64,000 bases of DNA from Luteibacter mycovicinus (GCF_000745235.1 NZ_JQNL01000001.1:3714001-3778000), one strand, 5' to 3'; numbered from the stretch's first letter, positions 18,551-28,135 are shown. The notes: generated from the letters alone by a model not told the origin. Made by a program: numbers and translations.

Positions 18551-21136
18551 TCAGCGCAGCATTTTCCGCAGCCTGTAAAGCTGATCCAGCGCCTCCCTGG
18601 GTGTGAGGTCATCCGGATCGACCGCCCGCAGTGCCTCCTCGACCGGCGACGGCAACGGAGGCGCGAACAACCCCATCTGCGGCGCCGCGGCAGGCGGTGT
18701 CGCGACGGCCGCCGTGACCTCGTGGCCCTGCTCGAGCGCAGCCAGATAACGACGCGCGTCCGCGATCACGGCCTTGGGCAAACCTGCCAGCGCGGCCACC
18801 TGCAATCCGAAACTTCGATTGGCCGGGCCATCTTTCACCGTGTGCATGAAAACCAGCTGCTCGCCGTATTCGACCGCGTCGAGATGCACATTGGCGATCG
18901 TGCGGTAATCGCCGGCCAGTTCCGTGAGCTCGAAGTAGTGCGTGGCGAAGAGCGTGTACGCACAGCTCGTCGCCGCAAGATGCACCGCTGCCGCGCGCGC
19001 CAGCGACAAGCCGTCGTACGTGCTGGTACCGCGACCCACTTCGTCCATCAGTACGAGGCTGCACTCGGTCGCGTTATGCAGGATGTTAGCGGTCTCGCTC
19101 ATTTCGACCATGAAGGTCGACTGGCCTCGCGACAGGTCGTCACCCGCGCCGATACGCGTGAAGATGCGATCGATCGGTCCGATCGTCGCGCCCGACGCGG
19201 GCACGTAACTGCCGACGTGCGCGAGCAGGACGATCAGCGCGTTCTGGCGCATGTAGGTCGACTTACCGCCCATGTTCGGGCCGGTGATCACGAGCATGCG
19301 ACGATCGCTGTCCAGTGCGAGGTCATTCGGCTCGAAAGGCTCGTCGCGCACCTTCTCCACGACGGGATGGCGGCCGCGGTCAATGCGGATGCCGGGCACG
19401 TCGGTGAGTTCGGGCGCGGCCCAGTCGAGCGTCTCCGCGCGATCGGCGAGGTCCGCCAGTACGTCCAGTTCAGCCATCGCCGAGGCGGCGATCTTCAGTT
19501 CCGGCAGGCGTTCGGTGAGCTTGTCGAGCAGCAGTTCGTACAGGGCTCGCTCGCGCATCAGCGACCGTTCCTTTGCCGACAGCACCTTGTCTTCGAACTG
19601 CTTCAGTTCTTCGGTGATGTAGCGCTCGGCGTTCTTTGTCGTTTGCCGCCGCGTGTAGTGCTGTGGCGCCTTCTCGGACTGCGCCTTGGAGATTTCGATG
19701 TAATAGCCGTGTACGCGGTTGTAGCCGACCTTCAGCGTGGCGATGCCGCTGGCCGCTTTCTCGCGCTCCTCCATGTCGACGAGGAACTGGTCGGCATTGG
19801 TGGAGAGCTGGCGCAGTTCGTCGAGTTCGTCGTCATAGCCTTCGGCGAGCACGCCGCCGTCGCGCAGGAGCACCGGCGGTTGCGCGATCACCGCACGGGC
19901 GAGCAGTGCCGCGGTTTCCGCGTGGTCGCCGATACGCTCGACCAGACTGTGCAGCAAGGGGCTGTCCAGGCCGGCGATGTCTTCGCGCAATGCCGGTGCG
20001 GCAGCCAGGCCGTCGCGTAAGGTGGACAGATCGCGCGGACGCGCGGAACGCAGTGCCACGCGCGCCAGGATGCGCTCGAGGTCGCCGATACCGCGAAGGC
20101 GTTCGCGCAGCGTCGCATGACGGCGCGTATCGATCAGGCTCCCGATCGCCTGATGGCGTCCGCGCAGGACGGTGCGATCGCGCAGCGGACGATTGAGCCA
20201 GCGACGCAGCAGACGCGCACCCATCGGCGTCACCGTCTCGTCGAGCACGCCGAGCAGCGTGTTCTCGACGCGGCCGCTCTGGTGCGTGTCGATTTCCAGG
20301 TTACGGCGCGTGGCGGCGTCCATGGCGATCGTCTCGCCCGCGTTTTCCACGGCCATGCCGGTGAGATGGGGCAGGGCGGCCTTCTGGGTTTCTTCGACGT
20401 AGCCGAGCAGACAACCCGCGGCGGCAACGGCAAGCGGCATACCGTCGACGCCGAAGCCACGCAGGTCGCGCGTTCTGAAGAAGCGGCAGAGCTCACGCGT
20501 GGCGGCATCCCCGTCGAAATGCCACGGCTGGCGCTTGCGCAGGCCCGGCAGCGAGGAGACCAGCTTCGGCCATGCGACGTCCTCACCGACCAGCGTTTCG
20601 GCCGGCTGCAGGCGTGCGAGTTCGGCGGCAAGACCTTCGGCGCTGCCCACTTCGGTCAGCAGAAAACGCCCGGTCGACAGGTCGACCCATGCCAGGCCAT
20701 AGCCTGTCTGGCCAGCGGCGATGGACAGCAGCAGATTGTCGCGGCGCTCTTCCATCAACGCCGCATCGGTCACGGTACCCGGGGTGACGATGCGGACGAC
20801 CTCGCGCTTCACGGGCCCCTTGGAGGTGGCCGGATCGCCGATCTGTTCGCACAGCGCCACGGACTCACCCAGCCTGACCAGACGCGCCAGGTAATTCTCG
20901 ACCGCGTGATAGGGCACGCCGGCCATCGGAATGGGGGCGCCCGCCGACTGGCCGCGCTGCGTCAGGGTGATATCGAGCAGCCGCGCCGCCTTGCGGGCGT
21001 CGTCGTAGAACAGCTCGTAGAAGTCGCCCATCCGGAAGAACAGCAGGATGTCCGGATACTCCGCCTTGGCCCCGAGGTACTGGCGCATGAAGGGCGTATG
21101 CCCGGCGGCCGAGCGGTCGTCGTCTGGTAAAGCCAT
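18551..21136 (-). CDS. mutS: DNA mismatch repair protein MutS
   Basis: MutS recognises mismatches and, with MutL, starts strand-specific repair. The 861-aa length is standard. The N-terminal mismatch-reading motif is GDFYELF (about residues 37-43, Phe-X-Glu). The C-terminal ABC-type ATPase has Walker [10 protein letters not shown], the signature [11 protein letters not shown], Walker [13 protein letters not shown] and the [11 protein letters not shown] segment. The frame is open 30 codons further upstream, but ATG 21136 (MALPDDDRS) is the normal MutS beginning. Confidence 0.97.
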   Translation of the reverse strand: MALPDDDRSAAGHTPFMRQYLGAKAEYPDILLFFRMGDFYELFYDDARKAARLLDITLTQRGQSAGAPIPMAGVPYHAVENYLARLVRLGESVALCEQIGDPATSKGPVKREVVRIVTPGTVTDAALMEERRDNLLLSIAAGQTGYGLAWVDLSTGRFLLTEVGSAEGLAAELARLQPAETLVGEDVAWPKLVSSLPGLRKRQPWHFDGDAATRELCRFFRTRDLRGFGVDGMPLAVAAAGCLLGYVEETQKAALPHLTGMAVENAGETIAMDAATRRNLEIDTHQSGRVENTLLGVLDETVTPMGARLLRRWLNRPLRDRTVLRGRHQAIGSLIDTRRHATLRERLRGIGDLERILARVALRSARPRDLSTLRDGLAAAPALREDIAGLDSPLLHSLVERIGDHAETAALLARAVIAQPPVLLRDGGVLAEGYDDELDELRQLSTNADQFLVDMEEREKAASGIATLKVGYNRVHGYYIEISKAQSEKAPQHYTRRQTTKNAERYITEELKQFEDKVLSAKERSLMRERALYELLLDKLTERLPELKIAASAMAELDVLADLADRAETLDWAAPELTDVPGIRIDRGRHPVVEKVRDEPFEPNDLALDSDRRMLVITGPNMGGKSTYMRQNALIVLLAHVGSYVPASGATIGPIDRIFTRIGAGDDLSRGQSTFMVEMSETANILHNATECSLVLMDEVGRGTSTYDGLSLARAAAVHLAATSCAYTLFATHYFELTELAGDYRTIANVHLDAVEYGEQLVFMHTVKDGPANRSFGLQVAALAGLPKAVIADARRYLAALEQGHEVTAAVATPPAAAPQMGLFAPPLPSPVEEALRAVDPDDLTPREALDQLYRLRKMLR

Positions 21137-21312
21137 GATTTTCCGAGGGGTTGCGATGGGGCAGGGCGCCTGTGATGGCGCGCTGGCCGTGCATGATACC
21201 GCCCGGCGCGATTCTCTACAGATCACGCGCTGAGTTAGGATTCCGGTCGCCCGACGTCGCGAGGCGTGGACTCAGCGCTGAGTCGTTGCGGAGCGCAAAC
21301 AAGGAGAAGTGA

Positions 21313-22107
21313 ATGAGCAGGATTCTGATCGGGTGCTTATTGCTGCTGTTCGTCGGCAGTGCGGTAGCGGAGCAGGTACGAAACCCCTATCTGCCCACCC
21401 AGGGCGGAGTCACGGAGGGCTATACCGCTTGTCTCCTTGCCGCCGGCAAAGGCGACCATAACGTCTGCCTGGCGTCGGAATTTGACCATCATCAGGCCAC
21501 GCTGGATATCGAATATTCGGTACTTTTCAGCAAACTCGACCCGGCGGCCCAGCAAGCACTGGATGCCGAGCAGAAGCGGTGGGTAGCCGACCGGGCGAAA
21601 AGCTGCGGGGTCGCGGACACACCCGAGGGCGTTGCGAAGAACGCATGCGCGGTCAGCCGGACGCTACAGCGCGCTCATGTCATTGACGGGCGGCTCAACG
21701 CTTTCGGACCCGGTGACGCGTCGGTGGTGGGAAAGTGGGGATACCGCAGCCGATGCGACATGGGTCATTTCGTCGAATTCGCGGCTACGCAGCAGGGAAC
21801 CGACGTCAAAGGCACCTGGTCGGACGGCACGGATACCGGGGGTAACGACGGTGAGTTCAGCGGCGCGTGGCGCAGTGGTCGCTTGTATGTTCGCTTTTGC
21901 GCCAACGCGGCAGAGCGAGGCGGCTATCCCGTTTGCTCCGCATATGGCAATGAAGATGCTTACTTCGTGCCGGAGGCCGGCAAGCTTGTCTGGTATCGCT
22001 CGAGTGGACCAGCCTCCGACCACGTCTTCGAGAAGTATGTCTCGCTGAATCGCAAGCCGCAGAACGGTGAGATACCGTTCGACATGCACTGTTCGTCATC
22101 GAACTAG
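21313..22107 (+). CDS. Periplasmic LprI-like (DUF1311) protein
   Basis: A signal peptide (residues 1-19, ending SAVAEQ) precedes an LprI/DUF1311-type module at about 35-115. This has the conserved Cys (YTACLLA, VCLASEFDHHQATLDIEYS) and QKRWVADRAKSCG. Some members inhibit C-type or I-type lysozymes. The remaining 150 residues (GKWGYRSRCDMGHFVEF onward) form a second Cys-containing domain I cannot name. RBS AAGGAGAAG precedes the start. It is divergent from mutS. Confidence 0.75.
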   Translation: MSRILIGCLLLLFVGSAVAEQVRNPYLPTQGGVTEGYTACLLAAGKGDHNVCLASEFDHHQATLDIEYSVLFSKLDPAAQQALDAEQKRWVADRAKSCGVADTPEGVAKNACAVSRTLQRAHVIDGRLNAFGPGDASVVGKWGYRSRCDMGHFVEFAATQQGTDVKGTWSDGTDTGGNDGEFSGAWRSGRLYVRFCANAAERGGYPVCSAYGNEDAYFVPEAGKLVWYRSSGPASDHVFEKYVSLNRKPQNGEIPFDMHCSSSN

Positions 22108-22115
22108 GCGACGAC

Positions 22116-22163
22116 GAAGCATCTCTGGCGCGCGCGGAACGCCGGGGGCGCCAGAGATGCTTC
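22116..22163. terminator. Bidirectional terminator hairpin
   Basis: GAAGCATCTCTGGCGC at 22116-22131 is the exact reverse complement of 22148-22163, a 16-bp perfect stem. It lies between the convergent LprI-like and roadblock genes. Confidence 0.85.
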
Positions 22164-22174
22164 GTATCGCTGCA

Positions 22175-22540
22175 TCAGATCGCGACAGCCGCCGACACGT
22201 CAGCCGTACGGCGACGCGCCAGCGCCAGATTCGACTTGGCGCGGTCGAGCACCACGTACAGGAACAGGCCCGGGTACTTCGCGACCGGATTGATCACGTG
22301 GTACTGCTTTTCCAGCGTGATCAGCATGTCTTCGATCGCTTCCTTGATGCCCAGCGACTGCATCGTCTTCATCTTCGCGCGGACCACTTCGGTGTTACCG
22401 GCGGCGGCGATGTCGAGGTCGAAGGTGCCGGTGTTGCCTGCGGTGCCGAGGCACATGCCGCTGTTGGAGTCGACCAGCGCGGCGCAGACGGCGCCATCGG
22501 TGGTCATCAGTTCGGCGAGCGATTCTTGCAGAGTAGCCAT
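22175..22540 (-). CDS. Roadblock/LC7-like protein
   Basis: The 121-aa protein has the alpha/beta pattern of roadblock/LC7 proteins: an N-terminal helix, CAALVDSNSGMCLGTAG as a beta hairpin, a VVRAKMKTMQSLGIKEAI helix, then HVINPVAKYPGLFLYVVLDR strands. Such proteins regulate small Ras-like GTPases, as in MglB or CvnB. It is the last gene of the 25256-22175 operon, 37 bp after the previous gene, with an RBS (GGGGAAA) before its ATG. Confidence 0.75.
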   Translation of the reverse strand: MATLQESLAELMTTDGAVCAALVDSNSGMCLGTAGNTGTFDLDIAAAGNTEVVRAKMKTMQSLGIKEAIEDMLITLEKQYHVINPVAKYPGLFLYVVLDRAKSNLALARRRTADVSAAVAI

Positions 22541-22577
22541 GGTGTTTCCCCTTGTTTGTGTTCGTAGGTTGTTCCGG

Positions 22578-23000
22578 TCAGGGCCGGAGCGATTCGCGGA
22601 TCTGGGTGGCGCATTCGCGGATAGCCCACAGGCTGCTGCCCAGGAGCACGTCCGCGCGGGCGACGAGTGCGAGTACGTAGTCGCTTCGTTCGCCACGGAT
22701 GGAAACGACCTGCATCTGCCGGTCGCTGAACTGGAGGCTGATGATTTCCAGCCCGCCCGCATCGATCTGCGCGCCGGCCGCTTCACCCAGCGCGCAAAGC
22801 GAGCTCATCACGGCCGCGACGCGGTTCTGCATGGTCTCGTCCAGCGCACCCGAGAAGGCCGATGGAAACCCGTCAGCCGTGGCCAGCATCGCCCCTTCGG
22901 CTCCATTGATCCGTTCGATCATCCCCGACAGGAACTGCTCGAGCACGAAACGCTGGGTACGGGACAACGACGACATCGGCGCAGCAAATGAGGTGTTCAT
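22578..23000 (-). CDS. Roadblock/LC7-domain regulatory protein
   Basis: The 140-aa protein has the roadblock/LC7 layout: GAEGAMLATADGFPSAF (strand-turn-strand), a helix with RVAAVMSSLCALGEAAG, then LEIISLQFSDRQMQVVSIRG and the last strand-helix YVLALVARADVLLGSSLWAI. It probably acts on the adjacent GTPase (22997-23557), whose stop it overlaps by 4 bp. Confidence 0.85.
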   Translation of the reverse strand: MNTSFAAPMSSLSRTQRFVLEQFLSGMIERINGAEGAMLATADGFPSAFSGALDETMQNRVAAVMSSLCALGEAAGAQIDAGGLEIISLQFSDRQMQVVSIRGERSDYVLALVARADVLLGSSLWAIRECATQIRESLRP

Positions 23001-23557
23001 GGGGCGAGTTCCAGGGCAGCGCCGTCCGTGCGGCCTTCCAGCTGCACGAACAGTACGTCGAGAAGCAGGTGGACGTCTGCGCGCTGGCGCACGTCTACGG
23101 AAAAAACCGGGGTGGTGTAACCGCGGGAGGCGAGATGTTCGATGAAGTCGTCCGTCGGGACGGCACCGGGCACGTCACCGCGACCCACACCGAGCACGGC
23201 TCGCTGATCGCGCAGCAGGTGCCCGAAAGCCTCCAGGAACGGGTCGAGGGCGGCCAGTGCGTCGGGCGCCGCGGCGTCGGCCAGCAGGACCGCCCCCAGC
23301 GCGCCCTTGCCGACCATGGGCCACATGAAGGAGAAGCGGGTCTGTCCGGGCACGCCGTAGAGGCGCAACAGACCGCCGCCCTCGATCACGACCTCGCCGT
23401 AGTCCAGAGCGACCGTGGTCGACGCCTTGGCGTGCGCCTCGCGGTCCGTATTGCGCACCTCGGTGACGACCGGTGGCTTGCTGCTGATCGCGGTAATCGC
23501 GGTCGTCTTGCCAGCCCCCATGGGGCCGATGAAGACGAGCTTGTAATCCTTGCTCAT
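22997..23557 (-). CDS. Small Ras-like GTPase, CvnD/MglA type
   Basis: The 186-aa protein has a P-loop GPMGAGKTTA (11-20) and a switch II LYGVPGQTRF in place of the usual DxPGQ. This is the form seen in the CvnD branch of bacterial GTPases found with roadblock proteins. A hydrophobic strand GALGAVLLAD follows. Related GTPases set polarity of pili or flagella or act in signalling conservons. Its start overlaps the upstream gene by 4 bp and its end overlaps the roadblock start, so the proteins are probably made in fixed proportion. Confidence 0.85.
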   Translation of the reverse strand: MSKDYKLVFIGPMGAGKTTAITAISSKPPVVTEVRNTDREAHAKASTTVALDYGEVVIEGGGLLRLYGVPGQTRFSFMWPMVGKGALGAVLLADAAAPDALAALDPFLEAFGHLLRDQRAVLGVGRGDVPGAVPTDDFIEHLASRGYTTPVFSVDVRQRADVHLLLDVLFVQLEGRTDGAALELAP

Positions 23558-24501
23558 CGGCTCGCTTCCTTCATGCCCAGGGCGCGGCGGATCGCACCGA
23601 CCGCCGCATACAGGCGGCTCGGTGCGGCAGCGATGACCGGGGGTGGTGTGTCGTCGATGTCGGCGGTGACCTCCAGCCATCCGCACAGTCGGCAGCCGGC
23701 GAGGAAAACGAGGAGATCGTCGCGATCTTTCGAAAAGGTCGTGAGCAGGGCATGCAGCGAGGTCGGCTGACGGGTCAGGCGGGACGCCACATGAAGAAAG
23801 GTGTCGCGTCGCTCGAGCGAACCGAAGTCCGGCCAGCGCCGCAGCTTGAGGCGGCGGTCGCCGGGAATGCCCAGCGCGTCGGGTTGCCAGTTGCCGGTCA
23901 GCGCCAGCGCCCACAACACGTGCGCTAGCGATGAGCGTACGGCCGTCGACGGCGGAATGCCGCGTGGCACGCTGGACAGCATCACCTGACCCTCGCCAAG
24001 TACTTCGGCGAGGCGACCTACGGCCGACGGCGCCAGCCAGGCGCAGCGATTGGCCGGGTCGAGCAGAGCGGTCGGGCCCGATGCCGTAGACACGTGGACC
24101 ATGCGGTCGCGCGTTTCCGCTCGTGCCACTTCGTCCAGCCAGCGATCGAGCGGGCTGGGAGGAAGGGCGGCGGTCATGTGAGGCGAATTCGCGGCGGCGG
24201 GCAGGTCGCGCACCGGCGTGCGAAGCAGCGACATCACATCGGACATCTGGCTGATGTTGGGCCAGCGATCCAGGAAGATGGCGGGAACCGACGAGGCGCG
24301 ACGCGGACCCGCGATGACACAGCGCGGGCCGCCACGGACGGCGGGCGGGAGGTCGCCCAGGCTCACCGCGAAGAACACGTCGCATTTCTCACGTGGCGCG
24401 GTGTGCCATGTGATGCCCGCCAGACGGAGTCCCGCACGTAGCAACATGGCGTCGCCCAGCGGCATGGGGCCAAAGGCGATGGCAAGGGCGGCCTCGCTCA
24501 T
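23554..24501 (-). CDS. Conserved protein of unknown function in the LOV/GTPase operon
   Basis: I do not recognise this 315-aa protein. The N-terminal third alternates hydrophobic strands and helices (LAIAFGPMPLGDAMLLRAGL, KCDVFFAVSLGDLP, PRCVIAGP), suggesting a degenerate receiver-like fold. The C-terminal half is helical with LKLRRWPDF, LHVASRLTRQP and LVFLAGCRLCGWLEV, resembling an effector or winged-helix region. It overlaps both neighbours by 4 bp (ATGA), so it is likely a dedicated partner of the photoreceptor and GTPase. Confidence 0.7.
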   Translation of the reverse strand: MSEAALAIAFGPMPLGDAMLLRAGLRLAGITWHTAPREKCDVFFAVSLGDLPPAVRGGPRCVIAGPRRASSVPAIFLDRWPNISQMSDVMSLLRTPVRDLPAAANSPHMTAALPPSPLDRWLDEVARAETRDRMVHVSTASGPTALLDPANRCAWLAPSAVGRLAEVLGEGQVMLSSVPRGIPPSTAVRSSLAHVLWALALTGNWQPDALGIPGDRRLKLRRWPDFGSLERRDTFLHVASRLTRQPTSLHALLTTFSKDRDDLLVFLAGCRLCGWLEVTADIDDTPPPVIAAAPSRLYAAVGAIRRALGMKEASR

Positions 24502-25256
24502 GCGGCCCCCGTTCCGACCAGGGTGCGATCGCGACGCTCGCGGACGATACCCACGAGCCAGCGCACCTCGTTGTGATCGTCCGACACCGGCGAGACGTAA
24601 AGCTCGTTATCGAACGCTTCGCCATTCTTGCGGTAATTGCGGACCACGACCTGGGTGGCCTGCTTGAGTGAGATCGCACGACGCAGCGCCGAAATCGCCT
24701 GGGGATCCGAATCCGGACCCTGCAGGAAGCGGCAGTTGCGCCCGATGCACTCCGCGGCTGTGTAACCGGTCAGCTGTTCGAAGCGACGGTTGACGAAAGC
24801 GATGGGCTGATCGACCGCCTGTGCGTCGACCATGATGACGCCCGCACCGATCGCCTCGAGCGTGCTCTGCAGATCGCTGAGACGTCCGCGGCTGACGCCG
24901 AAAAGACTGACATCCATGACGCTGATGACGCGGAACCGCTCGCCCCGCTGAGTGACGGTACGCGCCTGGAAGAGAAGAAATTTCTCAATCGCGCCATCGC
25001 GGCGAAGCTGGCCTTCGGTGCTCAGCTCCGCACTGTCGATGTCCAGCAAGGGGGCGGCCTGGGGCAGCATGAGGGTGGCCGGCATGCGAAGGCGCAGCTC
25101 CGCGCCGAGCAGGTCCTTTTCATTGATGCCCAGCCGATCAGCGAAATCACCGGCCGTCTGTACGACCCGACCCGATGCGTCGGTGATGCAGAGGCCGAGC
25201 CGGGTGGCCCGTAATCCCTCACGAAGAAGCGCGTTCTCTGCTTCCAGATAGTCCAT
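24498..25256 (-). CDS. PAS-LOV blue-light receptor protein
   Basis: The 252-aa protein has an N-terminal PAS domain (about 12-115) and a C-terminal LOV domain (about 128-243) carrying IGRNCRFLQG with adduct-forming C175. Flavin-contact residues N174, Q179, N207 (RNYRKNG) and N217 (FDNEL) are present. The last strand reads WLVGIVRE, with V238 where most LOV domains have the flavin-contacting Gln (FVGIQ). The protein has no output domain of its own, so signalling probably passes to the co-encoded proteins. It is the first gene of the operon. Confidence 0.88.
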   Translation of the reverse strand: MDYLEAENALLREGLRATRLGLCITDASGRVVQTAGDFADRLGINEKDLLGAELRLRMPATLMLPQAAPLLDIDSAELSTEGQLRRDGAIEKFLLFQARTVTQRGERFRVISVMDVSLFGVSRGRLSDLQSTLEAIGAGVIMVDAQAVDQPIAFVNRRFEQLTGYTAAECIGRNCRFLQGPDSDPQAISALRRAISLKQATQVVVRNYRKNGEAFDNELYVSPVSDDHNEVRWLVGIVRERRDRTLVGTGAA

Positions 25257-25547
25257 GACTCGCGTAACCCCTGTCCGGCGTGCGATTGGATCGATTTAGG
25301 TGATTTTGCCGAATTTTACTACTTAAGTGTGATGCAGTGCTCATTGACGGCCGACTTCGGCTCGGCTTTAGGCCGCACATGTGAAGACGCCCCCGGAGGG
25401 GGCGTCTGGTTTCGTTCGCTATGCGCGACCAGATGGCACGACTGGTCAACCCAGTCGTGCCATTTATGTGCATTCTGAGGTACGAGCGGATGGCGTGCTG
25501 TGACCGGCATCCGCTTATTGAAAATCGTCCCTCGGGTCACCCTCCCG
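25257..25547. promoter_or_regulatory. Boundary between core region and X-T4SS locus: promoter region and two hairpins
   Basis: No gene is visible. The A/T-rich stretch 25285-25335 could hold the promoter of the LOV operon. Two hairpins, GACGCCCCC/GGGGGCGTC at 25386-25406 and ATGGCACGACTGG/CCAGTCGTGCCAT at 25433-25463, probably terminate the effector transcript that ends at 25548. Confidence 0.55.
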
Positions 25548-27125
25548 TCATGTCCGGGAGGGGGCGCTCTGCACAGCTTCGTGGTTCTGCGTGATCGACT
25601 GCGACGGCTGGGCCTGCTGGCGCGCCAGGTCGCTCGCAACGAATGCCTCGGCGCTGCTCTGCGCCAAGGGTGTATTGGCCGCTTTCACCACATCGACCTC
25701 CGCATGCTGCTTGAAGGGCGAGTTCTCGGCGCCCTGCATGGCATAGACCTTGGTCGCGTCCTGGTTGAGCACGACCTGATCGATGCTCCTCATCCCGGCG
25801 ACGGTCGCTGCCGACGTGAGCGAGCCCGCGATGTTGGTGGTGTGCGGGCCGGACTCGCGGCCATGCTGTGCATCGAGACCCTGCACACGGTCGAGCGCCT
25901 GACGGAACATGCCGTTGGCGGGATGGCTTGCGTCGGCGAGTGACGGTACGCCCGCCTGGCGTTGCGCGCTATCGATCGCCTGGAAGGTCTTCGGGCCTGC
26001 AATACCGTCGGCCTCGAGGCCATGCGCACGCTGGAAAGACTGCAACGCTTCCCTGGTCTGCGTACCGAAGTGTCCGTCCGCGGCAAGCGGGCGCCCGTTC
26101 GAGCCGGTGATGCCCTGATCGCGCAGGTGGGCTTGCAACGCTTCGACCGACGCGCCCGTGGCGCCTTCGCGCAGCGAAGCCGCCGTCGGCGAGTGTGTTG
26201 CGGAGGGTGTTGCCGGTGCCGGTGCCGGTGCCGCCGGTGCCGCCGGTGCTGCCGGCGTTGCGGCGGGCTGCGCCTTGTCATGCTGCAGGTTCTGTTCGAG
26301 CGCCTTCAGCGTGGCCGGTCCAACGATGCCGTCCGCCTTGAGATGATGGTCCGTCTGGAACCGCTCGATGGCGAGCTTGGTTTCCTTGCCGGCGTGGCCG
26401 TCCACGACCAGTGGCTTGCCGTTGGTGTCGGTGTAGCCATGGGCGTTGAGCAGGGTCTGGACGTGCTCGGCTTTCTCTTTGCTCATCCGGTGGCCGCCGC
26501 CACCGGCCAGCGGGATCGGATCCGGACCGCCGGGCTTGTATCCCTTGTCGAGCGCGCCTTCCCATGCCTGCGCGGCGTTCTTACGCTCGGCAAGGCCGTT
26601 GTGGCCGCCATTGATGTCCTTGCAGGCGCCTGTGACATCGGTCTGATGACCGTGGGGCTGGACGCGATCCTTCCAGTAGTGGATGGCGATCTTTGCGGCG
26701 ACATCGCGATCGGCGGCCAGCTCGGGGTGGTTGACCAGATCAAGCCCCAGCTCCTTGCCGACGGCCTCGTAGTTCGCACGGCCGGTTAGCTGCACATAGC
26801 CGCGACCGTGGAATTTCCAGCCGTCGCCCGGCTCGGTGTTTCCAAGATTTTTCTTGCCCCAGCCACCGCCGTAGATTTCGTTGGCGATCGCCTCCTGACC
26901 ACCCGCGGCGACCTTGTTGGCTTCAGCGAGCGTGTTCATCCCGTTGCGGCCGGGGAAGACTTCGAGCAGGCGACTGCCGGAGTAGCCCAGGCCTTCGTTC
27001 ATGCTCGAGTAGCCTCCGCACTCCACCTGCATCTGGCCCATGAAATTGGCCAGTTCCCTGGGGTCGGTAATGCCCGCCTTCGTGGCGGCGTCCATCAGAT
27101 AGTCGGCGTTTTCTTTCGCGGACAT
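25548..27125 (-). CDS. X-T4SS effector: GH19-type muramidase with two peptidoglycan-binding domains and XVIPCD
   Basis: Residues 1-200 are a GH19 lysozyme/chitinase-like domain with candidate acids E35 and E44 (QVECGGYSSMNEGLGY) and the GDGWKFHGRGYVQLTG core. Two peptidoglycan_binding_1 repeats follow (about 210-280 and 315-385, each with DGxxGxxTxxAxxxFQ), separated by an Ala/Pro-repeat linker. Residues 398-525 are the XVIPCD (MRSIDQVVLNQDATKVYAMQG, NSPFKQHAEV). There is no signal peptide, as expected for VirD4-dependent delivery. The immunity candidate is encoded 43 bp upstream. It is the last gene of the locus. Confidence 0.92.
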   Translation of the reverse strand: MSAKENADYLMDAATKAGITDPRELANFMGQMQVECGGYSSMNEGLGYSGSRLLEVFPGRNGMNTLAEANKVAAGGQEAIANEIYGGGWGKKNLGNTEPGDGWKFHGRGYVQLTGRANYEAVGKELGLDLVNHPELAADRDVAAKIAIHYWKDRVQPHGHQTDVTGACKDINGGHNGLAERKNAAQAWEGALDKGYKPGGPDPIPLAGGGGHRMSKEKAEHVQTLLNAHGYTDTNGKPLVVDGHAGKETKLAIERFQTDHHLKADGIVGPATLKALEQNLQHDKAQPAATPAAPAAPAAPAPAPATPSATHSPTAASLREGATGASVEALQAHLRDQGITGSNGRPLAADGHFGTQTREALQSFQRAHGLEADGIAGPKTFQAIDSAQRQAGVPSLADASHPANGMFRQALDRVQGLDAQHGRESGPHTTNIAGSLTSAATVAGMRSIDQVVLNQDATKVYAMQGAENSPFKQHAEVDVVKAANTPLAQSSAEAFVASDLARQQAQPSQSITQNHEAVQSAPSRT

Positions 27126-27168
27126 GGTGTAACTCCTGGTTGACTTAAAAGGGAAGGTCGTCCGCGGC

Positions 27169-27705
27169 TTATTGCCCCGGGACGCCGTTCTTCTCGATCG
27201 CCGGATCGCTCTTGAGCTTGAGCGTCGCGTCGATCAGTGCATCGTCATCCGTGTCGGTGACCTTGCCCGCCTGGCAAGCGCTCTGTTTCACCGGTTTGTC
27301 CTGGCCGTCCTTGAGCACCACCAACCCGCCGTCTTGCAGGTTGTTCGAGCCTGAAACCGAATAAACGACGTATTTGAACCCAGCGTTGGTGAACGAATAG
27401 GCATAACCGCCGGTATTACCAGCGAAGCCCAGGTGCGTACGCGTGAATTCGGCCGGAGCATTGGCAGCGGGATAGGTCAGCTCCGGCTTTGCCGCATCGC
27501 GTCCGTAGGCGTAGTAGAAATGGCCGCTGCCGTGCGTAACGTCGCCCGCCGCGCACATGGAGACTGTCTTGCCGCCTCCGGCAAGCGGGCACGAAAACAC
27601 CGGTTTGTCGCCCCTGGCGCACATCGTCGGCGCGGGCGCGGCAACGCCGATAGCGGGGGCGATGAGTGCGGCGGCGAGCAGAAACGCGTTTGCATAGGTC
27701 TTCAT
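27169..27705 (-). CDS. Secreted immunity candidate A for the GH19 effector at 25548
   Basis: The 178-aa protein has a cleavable signal peptide (residues 1-23, ending IGVAA) and a small Cys-containing domain: TMCARGDKPVFSCPL, FYYAYGRD, YVVYSVSGSNNLQDGGLVVL. It lies directly before the effector start. The gene at 28298 encodes a close paralogue. It has no enzyme motif, and placement before a peptidoglycan hydrolase effector supports an inhibitor role in the periplasm. The assignment is positional. Confidence 0.75.
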   Translation of the reverse strand: MKTYANAFLLAAALIAPAIGVAAPAPTMCARGDKPVFSCPLAGGGKTVSMCAAGDVTHGSGHFYYAYGRDAAKPELTYPAANAPAEFTRTHLGFAGNTGGYAYSFTNAGFKYVVYSVSGSNNLQDGGLVVLKDGQDKPVKQSACQAGKVTDTDDDALIDATLKLKSDPAIEKNGVPGQ

Positions 27706-27755
27706 GGTGGAACTCGACTCCTGGATGACGTAGTGGCGGGACGTTCGCGCCGGCC

Positions 27756-27830
27756 TCAGATGTTAAGTGGCTCGACCTTAGCTTTTTCCATCAGCCGCGA
27801 GGTGAAGTACTTGTCTTCGTAGTGACGGAT
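27756..27830 (-). pseudogene. Duplicated 3'-terminal fragment of virD4
   Basis: This 75-bp stretch repeats, with only a few differences, the last 25 codons and stop of virD4 at 28882-28956 (YEDKYFTSRLMEKAKVEPLN). The sequence to its left, up to the immunity gene start at 27705, also matches the region left of virD4. It marks a tandem duplication junction. Confidence 0.88.
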
Positions 27831-28134
27831 GTACGTCACCCTCCTTGCCCTCGATGTGCCCCGCTTCCTTATGCAGGATGAGGATGTCGCGCTGCCTGGT
27901 GGCACCGCCGCTTTCATTCTCAAAAACGGCTACGGCATCGGCACCGTCGGCGTCGCCGCTGGATTTGAAGGCGACGAGCTTCGTACCCGCGGGAGCAAAG
28001 GCGGCAACCTCCGTTGGCGCAGAGGGCTGCGCGGCCGCCGCTATCAGATTAGCGGGGAGGGCTATCGCTGCGATGGTTACCAGGGCAACGCGCATGCTGC
28101 GGACGTCCTGTTCGACGGGATGAATCGTGGTCAT
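27778..28134 (-). pseudogene. Truncated XAC2610-like inhibitor gene fused out of frame to the virD4 scar
   Basis: The ORF gives 118 aa. A signal peptide (VALVTIAAIALPANLIAAAAQ) leads into AAFAPAGTKLVAFKSSGDADG, aligning with the start of the XAC2610-like inhibitors at 50550 and 46511 (LKAFATGGARILESQKGDLNG). Homology stops after RQRDILILHKEAGHIE, and the final 18 or so residues read through the virD4 fragment in the wrong frame. About two thirds of the inhibitor is missing, so it is probably non-functional. Confidence 0.7.
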
Positions 28135-28135
28135 T

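Noticed and set aside
18722..20020. Long plus-strand frame inside mutS
   Set aside because: Antisense shadow of mutS with no recognisable domain and biased Arg/Val/His composition.
27756..28134. A genuine 118-aa new gene overlapping the virD4-like sequence
   Set aside because: Its C-terminus reads the virD4 scar in a different frame and its N-terminus is a truncated member of the inhibitor family, so it is better described as a pseudogene.
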